From positions 216,074,997 to 216,138,996 of the forward strand of contig NC_081406.1 in assembly GCF_030272615.1 (NCBI RefSeq): a stretch of DNA of 64,000 nucleotides. The letters are read 5' to 3'. Of this stretch, positions 12,750 to 23,338 are shown piece after piece. A program made the translations under genes and the position numbers. The notes under the pieces are model-generated. The model was not told the origin of the DNA, ran no database searches, and saw only the letters and a list, made by a program, of their open reading frames with translations. This DNA comes from Cryptomeria japonica (lineage: Eukaryota; Streptophyta; Pinopsida; Cupressales; Cupressaceae). Positions within the stretch are counted from its first letter, which is position 1. The number at the start of each line of letters is the position of its first letter.

Positions 12750-13150
12750 CCACCATGGAAATTATACTTTGATGCTTCATACACTAGGCATGGCTCGGGG
12801 GCAAGCATTCTGTTTATCACACCTCAAGGTGATAGCATCCCGAAGTCTTACAGGCTCACATTTCCATGCACCAACAACATAGCAGAGTATGAGGCCTTGA
12901 TCACAAGACTCAGGCTAGCCATACAATGGAAGTTACAGGAACTACAAGTATATGAGAACTCACAATTGGTCATTTGACAAGCAACTAATGAATATCAGAC
13001 CAAGGATGATAAACTCATGCCATATAAGCAAATGGTGGACACTCTAAAGACATCATTTACTACTATCACTTTTGAGCAGATACCAAGAGATCAGAATCGA
13101 GCTGCTGATGCTATGGCTACCATCGCATCTCTCCTAGATCTTCCACAGAA
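12750..13150 (+). pseudogene. Second, archaeal-type RNase H of element A
   Basis: A second RNase H follows the first: PPWKLYFDASYTRHGSGAS with the first catalytic Asp, FPCTNNIAEYEALITRLRLA with the Glu, ENSQLVI where the family has a DSQLVI-type motif (Asp changed to Asn), and DQNRAADAMATIASLL with the final Asp. A TGA at 12975-12977 (VI-QATNEY) stands where Arg is expected. This extra domain marks the Tat lineage (established). ENSQ could be a CAT-type decay or a real variant. Confidence 0.88.
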
Positions 13151-13199
13151 TTCAACATGCTACGAGTTCTTGGTCGAACAACTTTGGATTCCCGCTTAT

Positions 13200-14507
13200 G
13201 ATATCCCCAAATCCGAAATGATATGTCGCCTTGTCGGTTTGGAATCCCCATGGTACGGTGAATTCTACACCTATCTCCATGATCACACCCTTCCTCCCAA
13301 CCAATCGAATAACCAATGTAAAACCTTCATTCGCCAAACTGCTCGATATACCATTATTGCTGAAACCCTATACCGACGCGGTCTTGATGGTACTCTCCTT
13401 CGATGTCTGGAACAAGATGAGATAACAAAGGCTTTGGAAGAAGTCGATGAGGGCATTTGCGGGACTCATTCAAGTGGTCCATCACTCGCCAAGAAACACC
13501 TGCGCAATGGATACTATTGGCCATCTATGGAAAAAGATTCCTACTACTTTGTCAGAAAATGCAAGAAATGTCAAGTTCATGGCGACCTGATACATGCACC
13601 AGCCCAGGAACTGCAACCAATCACAACACCATGGCCTTTTTGTCAATGGGGCCTTGACCTTGTGGGTAAAATCCATCCATCTTCATCCAATGGCCATAAA
13701 TTCATTATTACCACCATCGAATATTTCACAAAGTGGATCGAAGCTATTCCACTTACCCAAGTCACCGGCAAGCAAATCGCCTCATTCATCCTCAACTACA
13801 TCATCTGCCGGTATGGTGTACCCATGTCCATCATCACAGATAATGGTCTTCCTTTCAAAAATCAGGATGTTCACGAACTTTGTGAGAAATTTCACATCCA
13901 ACACCACTTTTCCACTCCCTATTACCCACAAGGCAACGTTCAAGCCGAAGCATCCAATAAAAACATATTGAGGATCCTAAAAAAGACAGTCAATGATGCC
14001 GGTCATGATTGGCATGTTCAACTAAACCTAGCACTATGGGCATATCAAACTAGCATTCGAACCCCTATAGGCGCAACTCCCTACTCATTGGTCTATGGTG
14101 CTGAAGCTATTCTACCTATTGAGGTCGAGATACCATCACTACGGGTTTCCTTGCATAATCTGATAGATGATGAAGCTTACAGAGTCTCACGCCTTAAGGA
14201 CTTAGAGTTACTTGATGAGAAGCGACAAGCTGCGTACAATCACCTTAAAGCCTATCAACAGTGCATGAGCAGAAGCTACAATCACCGAGTTAGACCTCGT
14301 ACATTTGAGGTAGGTGATCTTGTTCTATGAGAGAATCCTCACAACCAACCAAACAGGGAACATCAGGGCAAGTTTGAATCAAACTGCCTAGGCCCATATG
14401 TTGTCACTGCTGTGTTCGGGTCCGGGGCATATCAGTTGGCTACATCAAAAGGAGAATTGCTTGCAGATCCAATCAACAGCATGCACCTCAAACGGTTTTA
14501 TACCTAA
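13200..14507 (+). pseudogene. Integrase of element A, nearly intact
   Basis: Integrase inserts the DNA copy into the chromosome. Zinc-binding residues: His at 13467 and 13497, Cys pair at 13560 and 13569 (CKKC). Catalytic residues: Asp at 13656 (GLDLVGK), Asp at 13839 (TDNGLPF), Glu at 13947 (QAEASNK), with 35 residues between the last two, the D,D35E spacing. The conserved LVYGAEAILPIEVEIPSLR block is present near 14090. A TGA at 14328-14330 (LVL-ENPHN, Arg expected) interrupts the C-terminal part. The frame then continues to a natural-looking end, LKRFYT and TAA at 14505-14507. There is no chromodomain, as expected for Tat. Confidence 0.92.
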
Positions 14508-14541
14508 GATGTACAGAGCATCAGGCTCCCCTACATACTAG

Positions 14542-14660
14542 AAAATACCAAAAAACATTCAAAACAAATTCAAAATCCAAAAACATTCAAAATAACTCAC
14601 AAAAATACCAAAAAACATTCAAAACAAATTCAAATTCCAAAAACATCAGAAAACATCGAA
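14542..14660. repeat. 60-bp tandem duplication after the integrase stop
   Basis: The sequence beginning AAAATACCAAAAAACATTC at 14542 is repeated at 14602, an exact 60-bp step, with a diverging end. It lies just past the polyprotein stop in the 3' non-coding region of element A. Confidence 0.85.
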
Positions 14661-15589
14661 AATCACACAAAAACATGGCAACACTTTGTACATACTCATC
14701 CATGCAGATACCAAAACAAGCATTGACAAAATACTCACACGATGACCATTTACCAATCGACCACACAATCCACATCAAACATCAAAAACTGTCTTCAAAC
14801 AAGGATGCATCCTTCCTTACCAAAAACAAAGACAAAAGTGACATTTTCTTTGACAAGAAAATTATGTTCAGCTATCAAATACTTGGTTGGTTTGTGAGTA
14901 CAATCATTCATTTATTTGTATCGGGATCTTTCAACATTATTTTTTATCATTTGCGCATTATTTCTGATGAAGTTCTGGGGCATGTACTAATGGTGTCTAT
15001 GTGGGAAGTTCACCAAGCTACGTAATCTTATGCCAAATGCAGTCATGGATCATTACGGCTTGCTGACTACAGCGTATACCTCGACCATAAGGGCATGAAC
15101 CATTACCAAGGATCCTTATTCTTTATTCTTTATGTATATATTGTTTGTTTGCAGGTACAATGCTCTTCCTTTGGTTCCTCCTACCTCATCCAAACTGGAT
15201 AAAGGTTTTTATCTCTTAGTATAGTATGCACTTGTCTCAGGATATGATTAGCCTAAGATCAAGGAGGATGATCCAAGTCATGCATGAACAAAGATAATCC
15301 TTGTCTATTCCACAAGCAATACTCTGGTCGACTTGACCCTTATATCAAAGTCATTTGTATTAACTTGCTATATAAAATCCATGTAAGGAATACTCAGGTC
15401 ATCTTGAATCATTATGTCAAGATGCTTGTATTCTCTTCCAACATTTTAAAGCTCAATGATGAAAATAGAGCACTATGGATCATCATTTCATCTCATCCAT
15501 TTATATATTGCATTCCATTGCATATCACCCATTTATTCATCCATTCATATATAAGATTTATATGCAAATGTGAAAATTAAGCTGGTCTT

Positions 15590-16620
15590 CGATACAATCA
15601 TGATCAAGTACTCTAATACATCATCAATGCATCATGCAATGTCTCAAAAACCTTGCATTCCTCATGGTCATATCATCATCGCATTTAGTTGCATCTTGCA
15701 TTAACTACATTCACATCATTTTCACTTAAACATTGCATATAGTTCATTTTTGACATTAGTTTTCATTAAATCATTTACATCATTGCATCAATCATAAATA
15801 ATTAGATTCATTCATGGGATCAAATTGTCTTTGATTATATTAAGCCATTTACTATGCATTCCTTTAATGTCAGTTATCCATTATCATTTTATTATCCTTT
15901 ATCATTTATTATTTGCATACATTCATTTATAGTTAAAAGGTGCATTCATTCATTACTAAGTATCTTATTATGCTCATTTTAGGATTCATTCACATTGCAT
16001 TCATTATCATCTATTTAATTGCATTAAGGTGTAGTTATTAAAACCATAAGTTATAATATCATCACATTATCATTTGTACTTAAATCACATTTAAAAACAT
16101 TTAGAATCATAAATCCATTTGTTTCCAAAACACATTGATTCATACAATTTTATAAATATCCATTATGCATATGCATTCATTTAACACATTATTATATAAA
16201 CATTTGTAATTTACTTTTTTTTTATCCATATTGCATTTATTTAAACATCTAGATACATATCCATACATAACATCATTCATTCGACCATTGCATTAACATC
16301 ATCACATAAATCATCTCATCATTATATCAAAATAGGCAACACCAAAATCCTGTTCATAAATCATCGTAAGCATACATCATCATCATGAAATTACATACAT
16401 AAAAGCATTACATCAAAAATCCAACAAATCATACATATATAAACCTACATTCATCTGTTAGTATCATCATAAACACATGCATAAAAGAAACATCTCATCA
16501 AATGCATACATGTACATATATCCATCTAAGCCATAAATCATCATGCTGCATAAACATCCATACATAATCAACTACATATCATCAAAATATGGGATCTCCT
16601 CATATATATCTCATCTCATA
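15590..16620. repeat. Low-complexity CATT/ATCA-rich stretch
   Basis: About 1 kb is built from short words such as CATTCATT, ATCATC, TGCATT and CATACAT with no fixed period. It lies between integrase and the antisense PMD gene. No coding potential is seen on either strand. The region from 14661 to 15589 is also non-coding as far as I can tell. Confidence 0.7.
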
Positions 16621-16727
16621 TATCAGAGTGAAATGAAGTCTACAAAAATCGGCTACCAAGAGCCATCCAAGATACAGTCCAAAGAATAAAAATAATGATA
16701 CAATACATATATGCAAAAAATGCTCTC

Positions 16728-18724
16728 TCAAATGCCACTCTGGCCAGATGCTGTCCCAACACCTCCCCCTGCTCCACCACTGGTGCCTACACCACTTGAT
16801 CCATCTCTCCGTGGAGGCCTCATCAAACCACCACTCCGTCCTGCATCCCCTGATCTCTCCCTCCTCAAAGGACCCATCACACCCCCACTCCTCTACACCC
16901 TCTATGATCGCTTTGATCTTGCCTACCACATCTGCAAATAGCTAAGAGCTCGCTGACTCACTGGCACCACCTACTCATATAAACCCAACCAGTACTCTAT
17001 CTCAGCCTGTGCTTGCCGCATCTCCCTCATCACCTCCCCTGTAGGCCCCTGTGCTCCTACTCCAATCCGCACTCTCTCCTGCAGCTCCGCCAATCTCTCC
17101 ACTGCACTATCTCTCTCCCGCAGCACCACTGTCAGCTCTGACTCCCGTGCAAATAACTACACATCCCTAGCTGCCACCTCCGGCTCTAAATCCTCTATCC
17201 GCGTCTGCAAGTGTACTATCACATGATCCCATAGATCTCCAGTAGCTCCCTCCCCGGTATCCATAGCTGCCTCCCCTACACCACCCTCTCCAGTAATCCC
17301 CTCCCCTCTGTTCATCGGGATCTCCCTCTCCATCCCCCTCCCACTTAGCTGAACTCCTCCTTGTATCAATGGTCCCTGTGATATCTGTAGAGGCAGTCCA
17401 CCTCTCCCTCTCTGCTGACTCTGCCTCCCCACTCCTCCTCCACCTCCTCTATCTCCTCCTCCACCTCCTCCATCTCCTCCATTTCCTCCACCACCTCCTC
17501 CACCTCCTCCTCCTCCTTGACCTCCTGCCCTCCTCTGTCTCCATCCCCTCTCATCCTCAAAAGCTGGGATCGGCTCTGCTGGATCCAATATTCGTGGGAT
17601 CAGGTGCACTGCTCGGTACTGTGTGTACTCATCTGTAACACCAGCATCAATGACCCTCAGTCGTATGTCCCATGGCCTCGTCTGTAGTGTCCGAAACTCT
17701 GCCAGTGCCTGATCATACGATAGCACTAGACCCCATGTATACCTCTCCCAAATCACCCGAGCATACTCTCCTAATCCCCTAGGCAGTCCCTGCTGCCACC
17801 CAAACTGTCTCAGCACTCATCTGGGCACCTGTCTCTCCATGTGGTATGAGGTCCTCCCAATGAGGAATCGAGTCATAAACACATATGAAAGTGCCTCTGC
17901 ATCATCATCCCATGGCTCACACTCCAAGTATGGCCGCCATATCACTACATCCAAATCATCTAAAGCCCATCGCCACCACTCTAACTTCCCCAAGTGGGGC
18001 TGACTCATCATACTGCTATACATAAACATGTATGGCTGATCTACTGCATGGAATCTAAGACTCATCGGTCGAGTCACTGGTAGGTGCTCCCAAGCCCAAA
18101 TATGCAGCAGCGTCATGCCCACTACTAAGGAACCCCTCCCCCGGTAAACCACCTCATGGAGCTCTTGATACATGTGCACCAACACGCACGGCCCCCACGC
18201 AAATTGGGTCCCCTTGGTCATCATCATCTCGATAACCTACCCCCATCCCACAGCCAAACCATGTGAACGCCTGTCTAGACACAACAGTCCTCCCACAATA
18301 CCTGACAACACTGCTAGTAGAGGCTCATATAATGCCGCTATATCCTCCCAAGCAATGGAGCCATCATCAATATACACGTCCTCATCAAAAATCCTCTGCA
18401 CCGCAAGAGTCCCCTAGGATTTGTCGTATGTGACCAGCTCCCCTCGAATCGGGATCCGTAGGATGCACCACACATCCTCCAGGGTCACTGTCATCTCCCT
18501 TGTGCCAAATGGAAGGTGCAAGTCTCACTGTGCCACCGCTCTGCTAGTGTTGTGATCAATCTGTGATTCATACGAATCACGGGCATGTGCATCACCTCAT
18601 ATAGACCCATCGTGGCAATGCAGTCTATCTCTGCCTATGTCAATCGGTCCCACAACCCCTATGTCGCAGGATGTCGCTCCCGTAACTGCAACACGCATAG
18701 CTCCTCCTGCACATGGACACCCAT
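16728..18724 (-). pseudogene. Antisense plant-mobile-domain (PMD) gene inside element A, broken
   Basis: Read on the minus strand from ATG at 18724, this gives about 665 codons. Blocks typical of PMD proteins (the MAIN/MAIL1-like, PP7-long-form family): LCVLQLRERHPAT, GLYEVMHMPVIRMNH, ERWHSETCTFHL, MTVTLEDVWCILRIPIRGEL, YEPLLAVLSGIVGGLLC, GTQFAWGPC, LLHIWAWEHLPVTRP. A Gly-rich run follows (about 17440-17520), then a helical Glu/Arg-rich tail and a Gly/Arg end with TGA at 16728-16730. I count about ten in-frame stops and one frameshift near 18490. Most stops read TAG or TGA where Gln, Trp or Arg is likely. PMD genes are found both as host genes and inside transposons (established); the antisense place between integrase and 3' LTR suggests an extra ORF of the element. 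Its function in the element is unknown. Confidence 0.85.
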
Positions 18725-18989
18725 CAATCACCATCAATTGTTTTGTTTTCAAACTTTCTTAAGTTTAAACCTAGACTATCAAAAGATACTTTGATCAAGT
18801 ATCTTTGGGTCTCAATAGGTAAGCAATCATGGCCACCTAGACTTCAACGGACATTTCTCCTAACAAATGACCTAAGTCTCATCAGGCTGCTATGGTTCAA
18901 AACAACTCCCACTTCACCCTGCCATCCATCCATCATTAGCAATCGAGAGATTTTCTTCATCCAAACTGGGGCATCTCTTTATCCTAAGA

Positions 18990-19260
18990 CAAAAGTGCTA
19001 TTATACCACCAAAGCACTTGTTTCTCAACAATAGCGCTACAACCCTAGCAAAAGCGCTCAATCAGCTATACAACAGCGCTAAAACAACTATACAGTAGTG
19101 CCACTTTAACTCAATAGCGCTCAATTAAGCCCTCAATTGTGCTTATTAATCGATAGCCAAACTTGCCTACAATAGCGCTACTACCAACCAAAAGCACTCA
19201 AACAATGGGGCAGTAGTGCCATTGCGACGTAGTAGCGCTAGTTTATGGAGCAAAAGTGAC
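18990..19260 (-). repeat. Inverted array of the AGCGCTWTTG motif
   Basis: On the plus strand the motif reads CAAWAGCGCT, the reverse complement of the leader motif. Copies start at 18990, 19009, 19029, 19049, 19071, 19093, 19112, 19134, 19170, 19189, 19211, 19230 and 19251; most steps are 19-22. Six-base cores include AGCGCT, AGTGCT, AGCACT and AGTGCC. The array lies about 270 bp upstream of the PMD start on the minus strand, so a minus transcript from the 3' LTR side would carry the motif in the same orientation as the genomic RNA leader. Confidence 0.9.
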
Positions 19261-19828
19261 AAAACTGTAGTTCCAGTACTCTTGCTCCGACTTGACTTGG
19301 ACTCAGCTAAAAACCTATCAAAATGCACAAAAATTAAATTTTTGAATTTGCGTACCACTGGTCCGTAGTCGTCTGGGTGCTGGTACCGTCAAACTCACTC
19401 AAATCTGTTCTCGGTGATTGGAATCGGCATCCTGACTGCTACTCGATCCTCCAAATGTCCCTATCAGAGCTCTGATTTCCAAATGGTCGCGGTCACAAAT
19501 GATCCTATTTTCACCCCTTTCACCCCATTTATACCCTTCGCCATCACCGTAATTTCCCTCTGCTCATTGCCATGGTCCCCATGAACTTCCTGAGCTCCAC
19601 ATTTCTCAATTTTTCCCCCGTTCTCTTCTATTTTTCACCCATATGCCTAGTTTTTTCTCTTGTACCACCATGCCCATTTTCATTCTTTTTCGAGAGATCG
19701 CCCGATTTTTTGAAATTTTTCGGCCCATCTCTCAAGGGGGCATACCACCCATTAAATTTACATTTTATGGGGCATTTTCTCACACCATTTTTTCTTTCTT
19801 TGAAACGACACGATAAACTGCACCATCT
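19261..19828. other. Non-coding stretch between inverted array and 3' LTR of element A
   Basis: No gene is recognised. It would contain any promoter of the antisense PMD transcript, but I see no clear TATA box on the minus strand. The open frame at 19572-19847 is pyrimidine-rich and has no family features. Confidence 0.5.
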
Positions 19829-19842
19829 CAAAGACGGGCAAA
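19829..19842 (+). promoter_or_regulatory. Polypurine tract of element A
   Basis: AAAGACGGGCAAA lies directly against the TGTAG start of the 3' LTR, the place where plus-strand DNA synthesis is primed. It is short and interrupted by two pyrimidines. Confidence 0.65.
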
Positions 19843-20692
19843 TGTAGTCACACAAATCTGTCCATTTTAATTAAATGAATATTTTATATTTATTTGATTA
19901 AAAATCCACTAGCCATCGGTTAATTAAATTAATATTTAATTAATTTATCCCCAAACATTCTTCTATTAATTAAATAAATTATTCAATTTATTTTAATTAA
20001 TTCATTAAACCAAATTCCAATCAATTAAATAAATAAAATCTATTTATTTAATTAAATCTCCTTTTTCCTCTTTTAAATAAATTAAATAAAACATTTATTT
20101 AAATCATTATCCCCCCCCCCACTTGTATTTTCCTACAAATGCAACTTGCACACATTTATTAAAATAAATGAATTTTTATTTTAAATAAGATCCTATTTCC
20201 CCTCACCCACCAAATCCAATTGCATTCCTAAATCCCCTTCTAGATTCTTCTAACCCCTTCCTAATTAGCCTAATCCATCCCCTAATTATTGTCACATTCC
20301 TAAGAAAAATGGAGTCACTTCTCAAAGACTCGAAGATAAAATAAATCATTTTAGCATCAATAGCATAGTATTAGCTTTTCATTTCACATTTAGAGCACAA
20401 TACTACAATCTCAATCCTCCATAAGCATCCATAGTGCAAAAAGCTGCTGAGAGCTACACTATTTTGGAACTTGGAGAGGAAAGGAACAAGGGAGAAAGAA
20501 TCTAAGAGCATGTTAGGAGGTATTTGGAGATGCCTCATCATATTTGCTTCCTTAGTTAAATATGCTTTCACGTTTTTAGTGTCTCTCTTGATATGCCTTT
20601 TTAGATTGGTTTTTGATTGACTAACACTAACCGTTTCTTGTCTTGTGTGTGGTTTTATCTTAGACTAATCTTGTCCACTTTGCAGGGCATCA
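19843..20692 (+). repeat. 3' LTR of element A (850 bp, internally deleted)
   Basis: It matches the 5' LTR from TGTAGTCACA to GGGCATCA but lacks about 540 bases. The sequence passes from CTCAAAGACTC directly to GATAAAATAAATCATT near 20333. CATAG follows at 20693-20697. Confidence 0.95.
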
Positions 20693-20697
20693 CATAG

Positions 20698-21138
20698 GTT
20701 TTAGCACCTATCATTTCTCAAATAACTAAAGAGACACTACAATAAATAACTACACAAGAGGTGGAAATAAATGATTAATGAATAATGATAACTTCATATT
20801 CCTCTCCAATAAATAAGGTAATAATCTTGTCACCTTATTCCATGAATAAATTGAAAAAGTAAGAGTTAGTAAAATGTGATGTTATTAGTAATAGGAGATA
20901 ATCTAGTGTAGTGCCCCTCCTAGACTTGCATTTAGGTAGACTTATTTGGACTTATGATGGTTATTTGGATGGTAATTTATGACTCTTCTGATATCTTAGA
21001 TGGTAGCATTGATGTTAGGACTTATGTGGGTTATATCTTGTGATGATACTAACCCTATTTCATGATCATGATGATTCTATGTGATGTTTTGATATTATAT
21101 TGTGTGACTATCTTTGTGAGTATAGACAATGTCATATT
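20698..21138. other. Flank between element A and element C
   Basis: No gene is recognised. This is older host sequence or an older element. From 20907 it reads TGTAGTGCCCCTCCTAG, which resembles an LTR start (compare TGTGGGGCCCTACCCC of element G). It may then be part of an LTR that C and F inserted into, with more of it at 35299-35360. This is a weak inference. Confidence 0.4.
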
Positions 21139-21143
21139 ACTCA
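21139..21143. repeat. Target-site duplication of element C, left copy (ACTCA)
   Basis: ACTCA precedes TGTTAGAATC and is repeated exactly at 35294-35298, after the other LTR ends in GCCAACA. Confidence 0.93.
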
Positions 21144-21697
21144 TGTTAGAATCAATGATAGTCCCAAAGAAACTAAGAGGGGGGGTGAATCAGTGTCTAA
21201 CTAGTTAATAGAATATTTAAACTTATTAAGAACTTTGTATCCAAAAACAGTGTACCGATAAATAAGAATAATAGAGACAACATAGAGAACACACCATAAC
21301 ACAAGATATTTAATGAGGAAACTGTAAAGCAGAAAATCGCGATCGAACCCTAGTTGCTCTCCCCTCTTCCAACTCCAAGGAGAAAGAAGGGAGATTCACT
21401 AGGGTTGATGGTTTTTCACTTAGGGGAGAGACTTTACATTCAAAAGAGGGGTTGAAACCCACAAGATCCAATCCCACGCAATGCAAGATTGGATGCTAAA
21501 TGAGTTTCAAGGGTTAAGACAGCAAGGCTACCCTCTTTTGTAAAGAATGTGCATAGAGAAATTAAGCTAGGAATGCATAGAAAGTGATAAAGATTCGCTT
21601 ATAAACTGAGATAGGAATACAGTATGAAGCTGCGGACCTAGAATTAGCAGTAAAATGTCGATACGGCACTGTCCTGCAAATTTGAGCAAAAGTTGTC

Positions 21698-21727
21698 GGG
21701 ACAATGGCGCCCGGCGCCACGGTCCTC
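21698..21727. repeat. GC-rich palindromic hairpin in B's LTR
   Basis: GGGACAATGGCGCCCGGCGC and the following CACGGTCC can pair: GGAC..TGGCGCC against GGCGCCACGGTCC. The same hairpin is at 27997-28024 in the other LTR, and relatives lie in the leader at 27201-27227 and 26578-26609. Confidence 0.8.
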
Positions 21728-22321
21728 CGAAAAATCCACGAAATGAAGGGGGATCTGTTCGTCTCTACACAAGGATTCCAGATCTTCAATTTCAGCCGCG
21801 TACCTGCAACCTACACACAGAAAAGCGAAGACAATTGGGGGGTTAGGGATTAGGGGTTTGCCTTTAGGTCAAACCTCGGTTTTGGAATTAACCAAGAAAT
21901 GAGCAAGTGCTATAAATGTAAATGACTGTAAAACAAGTACTAATACCTTGTTCTAAGGATGTTTGTATCCTTATGTGTGAAGGTTTAGATGTTGTATGTT
22001 GTATGTTGTAGTAGTATGTGATCTCCTCTTCAATGGTTGAATCCTTGTATTGAATGCAACACTTAGCCTTGAATGGAGACTTGAAATGATCAATTGCTTG
22101 AAGGAATGCTTGAATGCTTGAATGCTTGAGTATAATTTCCACGCTTTGTACACATATCCTCCTCATGCCAAATGAGAGAGAAAAATGTAGTTTATATACT
22201 TGTCATTTAGGGCTGATAGACTGATTTTCCCGACCTTAGGTCGACCAGGGAAATTTAATTTCCAAATTGCAAACATAAAGACCCGAAGTCCAAAAGAGAC
22301 CGGGCCCAAAATAGGACCCAG

Positions 22322-22378
22322 GGACCAGGGCACTGGGCGCCATGGTCCTGGGGACCAGGGCACTGGGCGCTCTGGTCC
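22322..22378. repeat. Two 30-bp hairpin units in B's 3' LTR
   Basis: The units run from GGACCAGGGCACTGGGCGCC to GGTCC at 22322-22348 and 22352-22378. Each begins GGACC and ends GGTCC, so each can fold on itself. Confidence 0.85.
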
Positions 22379-22550
22379 CACCTCCCGGGACAGCAGGGTG
22401 CAAGGAGGTTCAAGCCAGGGTGCTTGAAAAATGCAGTTTTCAGTGTCATAATCAGGTTTCGGGGTCTCCATTCAGGTTGCGTGTTGCGTCACCATTGTGA
22501 AGACTGAAATGCAGTCGAAATTGCAAGTGTCACAATTTTAGGACACTACA

Positions 22551-23338
22551 TTTAGCCCCCACTTTAGCGGGAGTATGTATGCTCATACTTCCGGTAAAGT
22601 ACAAGGAACAATCATTGAAAGACTTTCACCACGTCAAGGAGGCAAGACACACCAAGCCCCCAGTGGACTAAGGATCTTACGACTTCGATTCACAAAGTAA
22701 AAGGGAAGATCATGAGGGAGAACCATGACTGTCAGTAGTAAGGTTCCCTCACTATGAGTCATGCAAGAAAGATATCAAAAATTCTCAAGGCAAGGTTAAA
22801 TTTGCCAAGAAATTCTCAAGTATGTTGAAAAGATATGAACGGGATGTATGCCCCCCTACGTTAAAGTGATCGCACATGCCTCACCGGGGGTGATTGCTTT
22901 AAGGTAGTGATGCATATAAGAATGAGAAAGGAAAGGAGCACGTTATCGCAAGGATTTAGCCCCCAAGTGTGAGATAAGCCCAAGGATAATAGACACAAAA
23001 CACAAAGCACAAGGTGACTTCGCTTTCCTTGGGGTCAGTATGCTGTATGATAAGTCATGTATATATATCATATGTATGTATGCATAATTGTTCTTCATTC
23101 CCCAATCAAGGAAGGTCACCTAGAAGAAGGGAACACATGTGTCTTTTGAGTCAACATGAGAGAGATCGAGAGATCTCAATGCTTTGCATCGTCCTCAAGT
23201 AGACAACACTAAGGACAACAAATAGAAGAATGAGAATAACATATAGAAGAAGTAACACAAGAGAGGAGGAGAGAATCTGCTATGCTAATGTAACTAGTCT
23301 AGCACGTCATCTACCCCCCGATCTTGCTGATCAATGTT
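22551..23338. other. Non-coding 3' region of element B
   Basis: This lies between the end of B's coding region and its 3' LTR. The base pairs next to the LTR (22551-22567) give a minus-strand polypurine tract containing AAGTGGGGGCTAAA. No pol remnant is seen. Confidence 0.7.

Larger units (their letters stand above)
3016..20692 (+). mobile_element. Element A: full-length Tat-lineage Ty3/gypsy retrotransposon with antisense PMD gene
   Basis: The element runs 17.7 kb between matching 5-bp duplications. Order on the plus strand: 5' LTR, primer site, motif array, long leader, gag, protease, linker, RT, RNase H, second RNase H, integrase, a 5.3 kb 3' region holding an antisense PMD gene and a second, inverted motif array, polypurine tract, 3' LTR. 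The second RNase H between the usual RNase H and integrase is diagnostic of the Tat lineage (Ogre/Retand group; established). Coding parts carry about 15 in-frame stops and at least two frameshifts, so this copy is non-autonomous now. LTR differences, where I compared them, are few apart from one large deletion. Confidence 0.95.
21323..22550 (-). repeat. 3' LTR of element B (1228 bp)
   Basis: Plus-strand ends are TGTAAAGCAG and GGACACTACA. It matches 27622-28880. By eye about 16 differences occur in the first 550 aligned bases, all transitions. It has two units of a 30-bp hairpin repeat (22322-22378) against three in the other LTR. Confidence 0.95.

Noticed and set aside
17369-17638. Leu-rich plus-strand open frame resembling membrane segments
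   Set aside because: It is the complement of the Gly-rich run of the antisense PMD gene.
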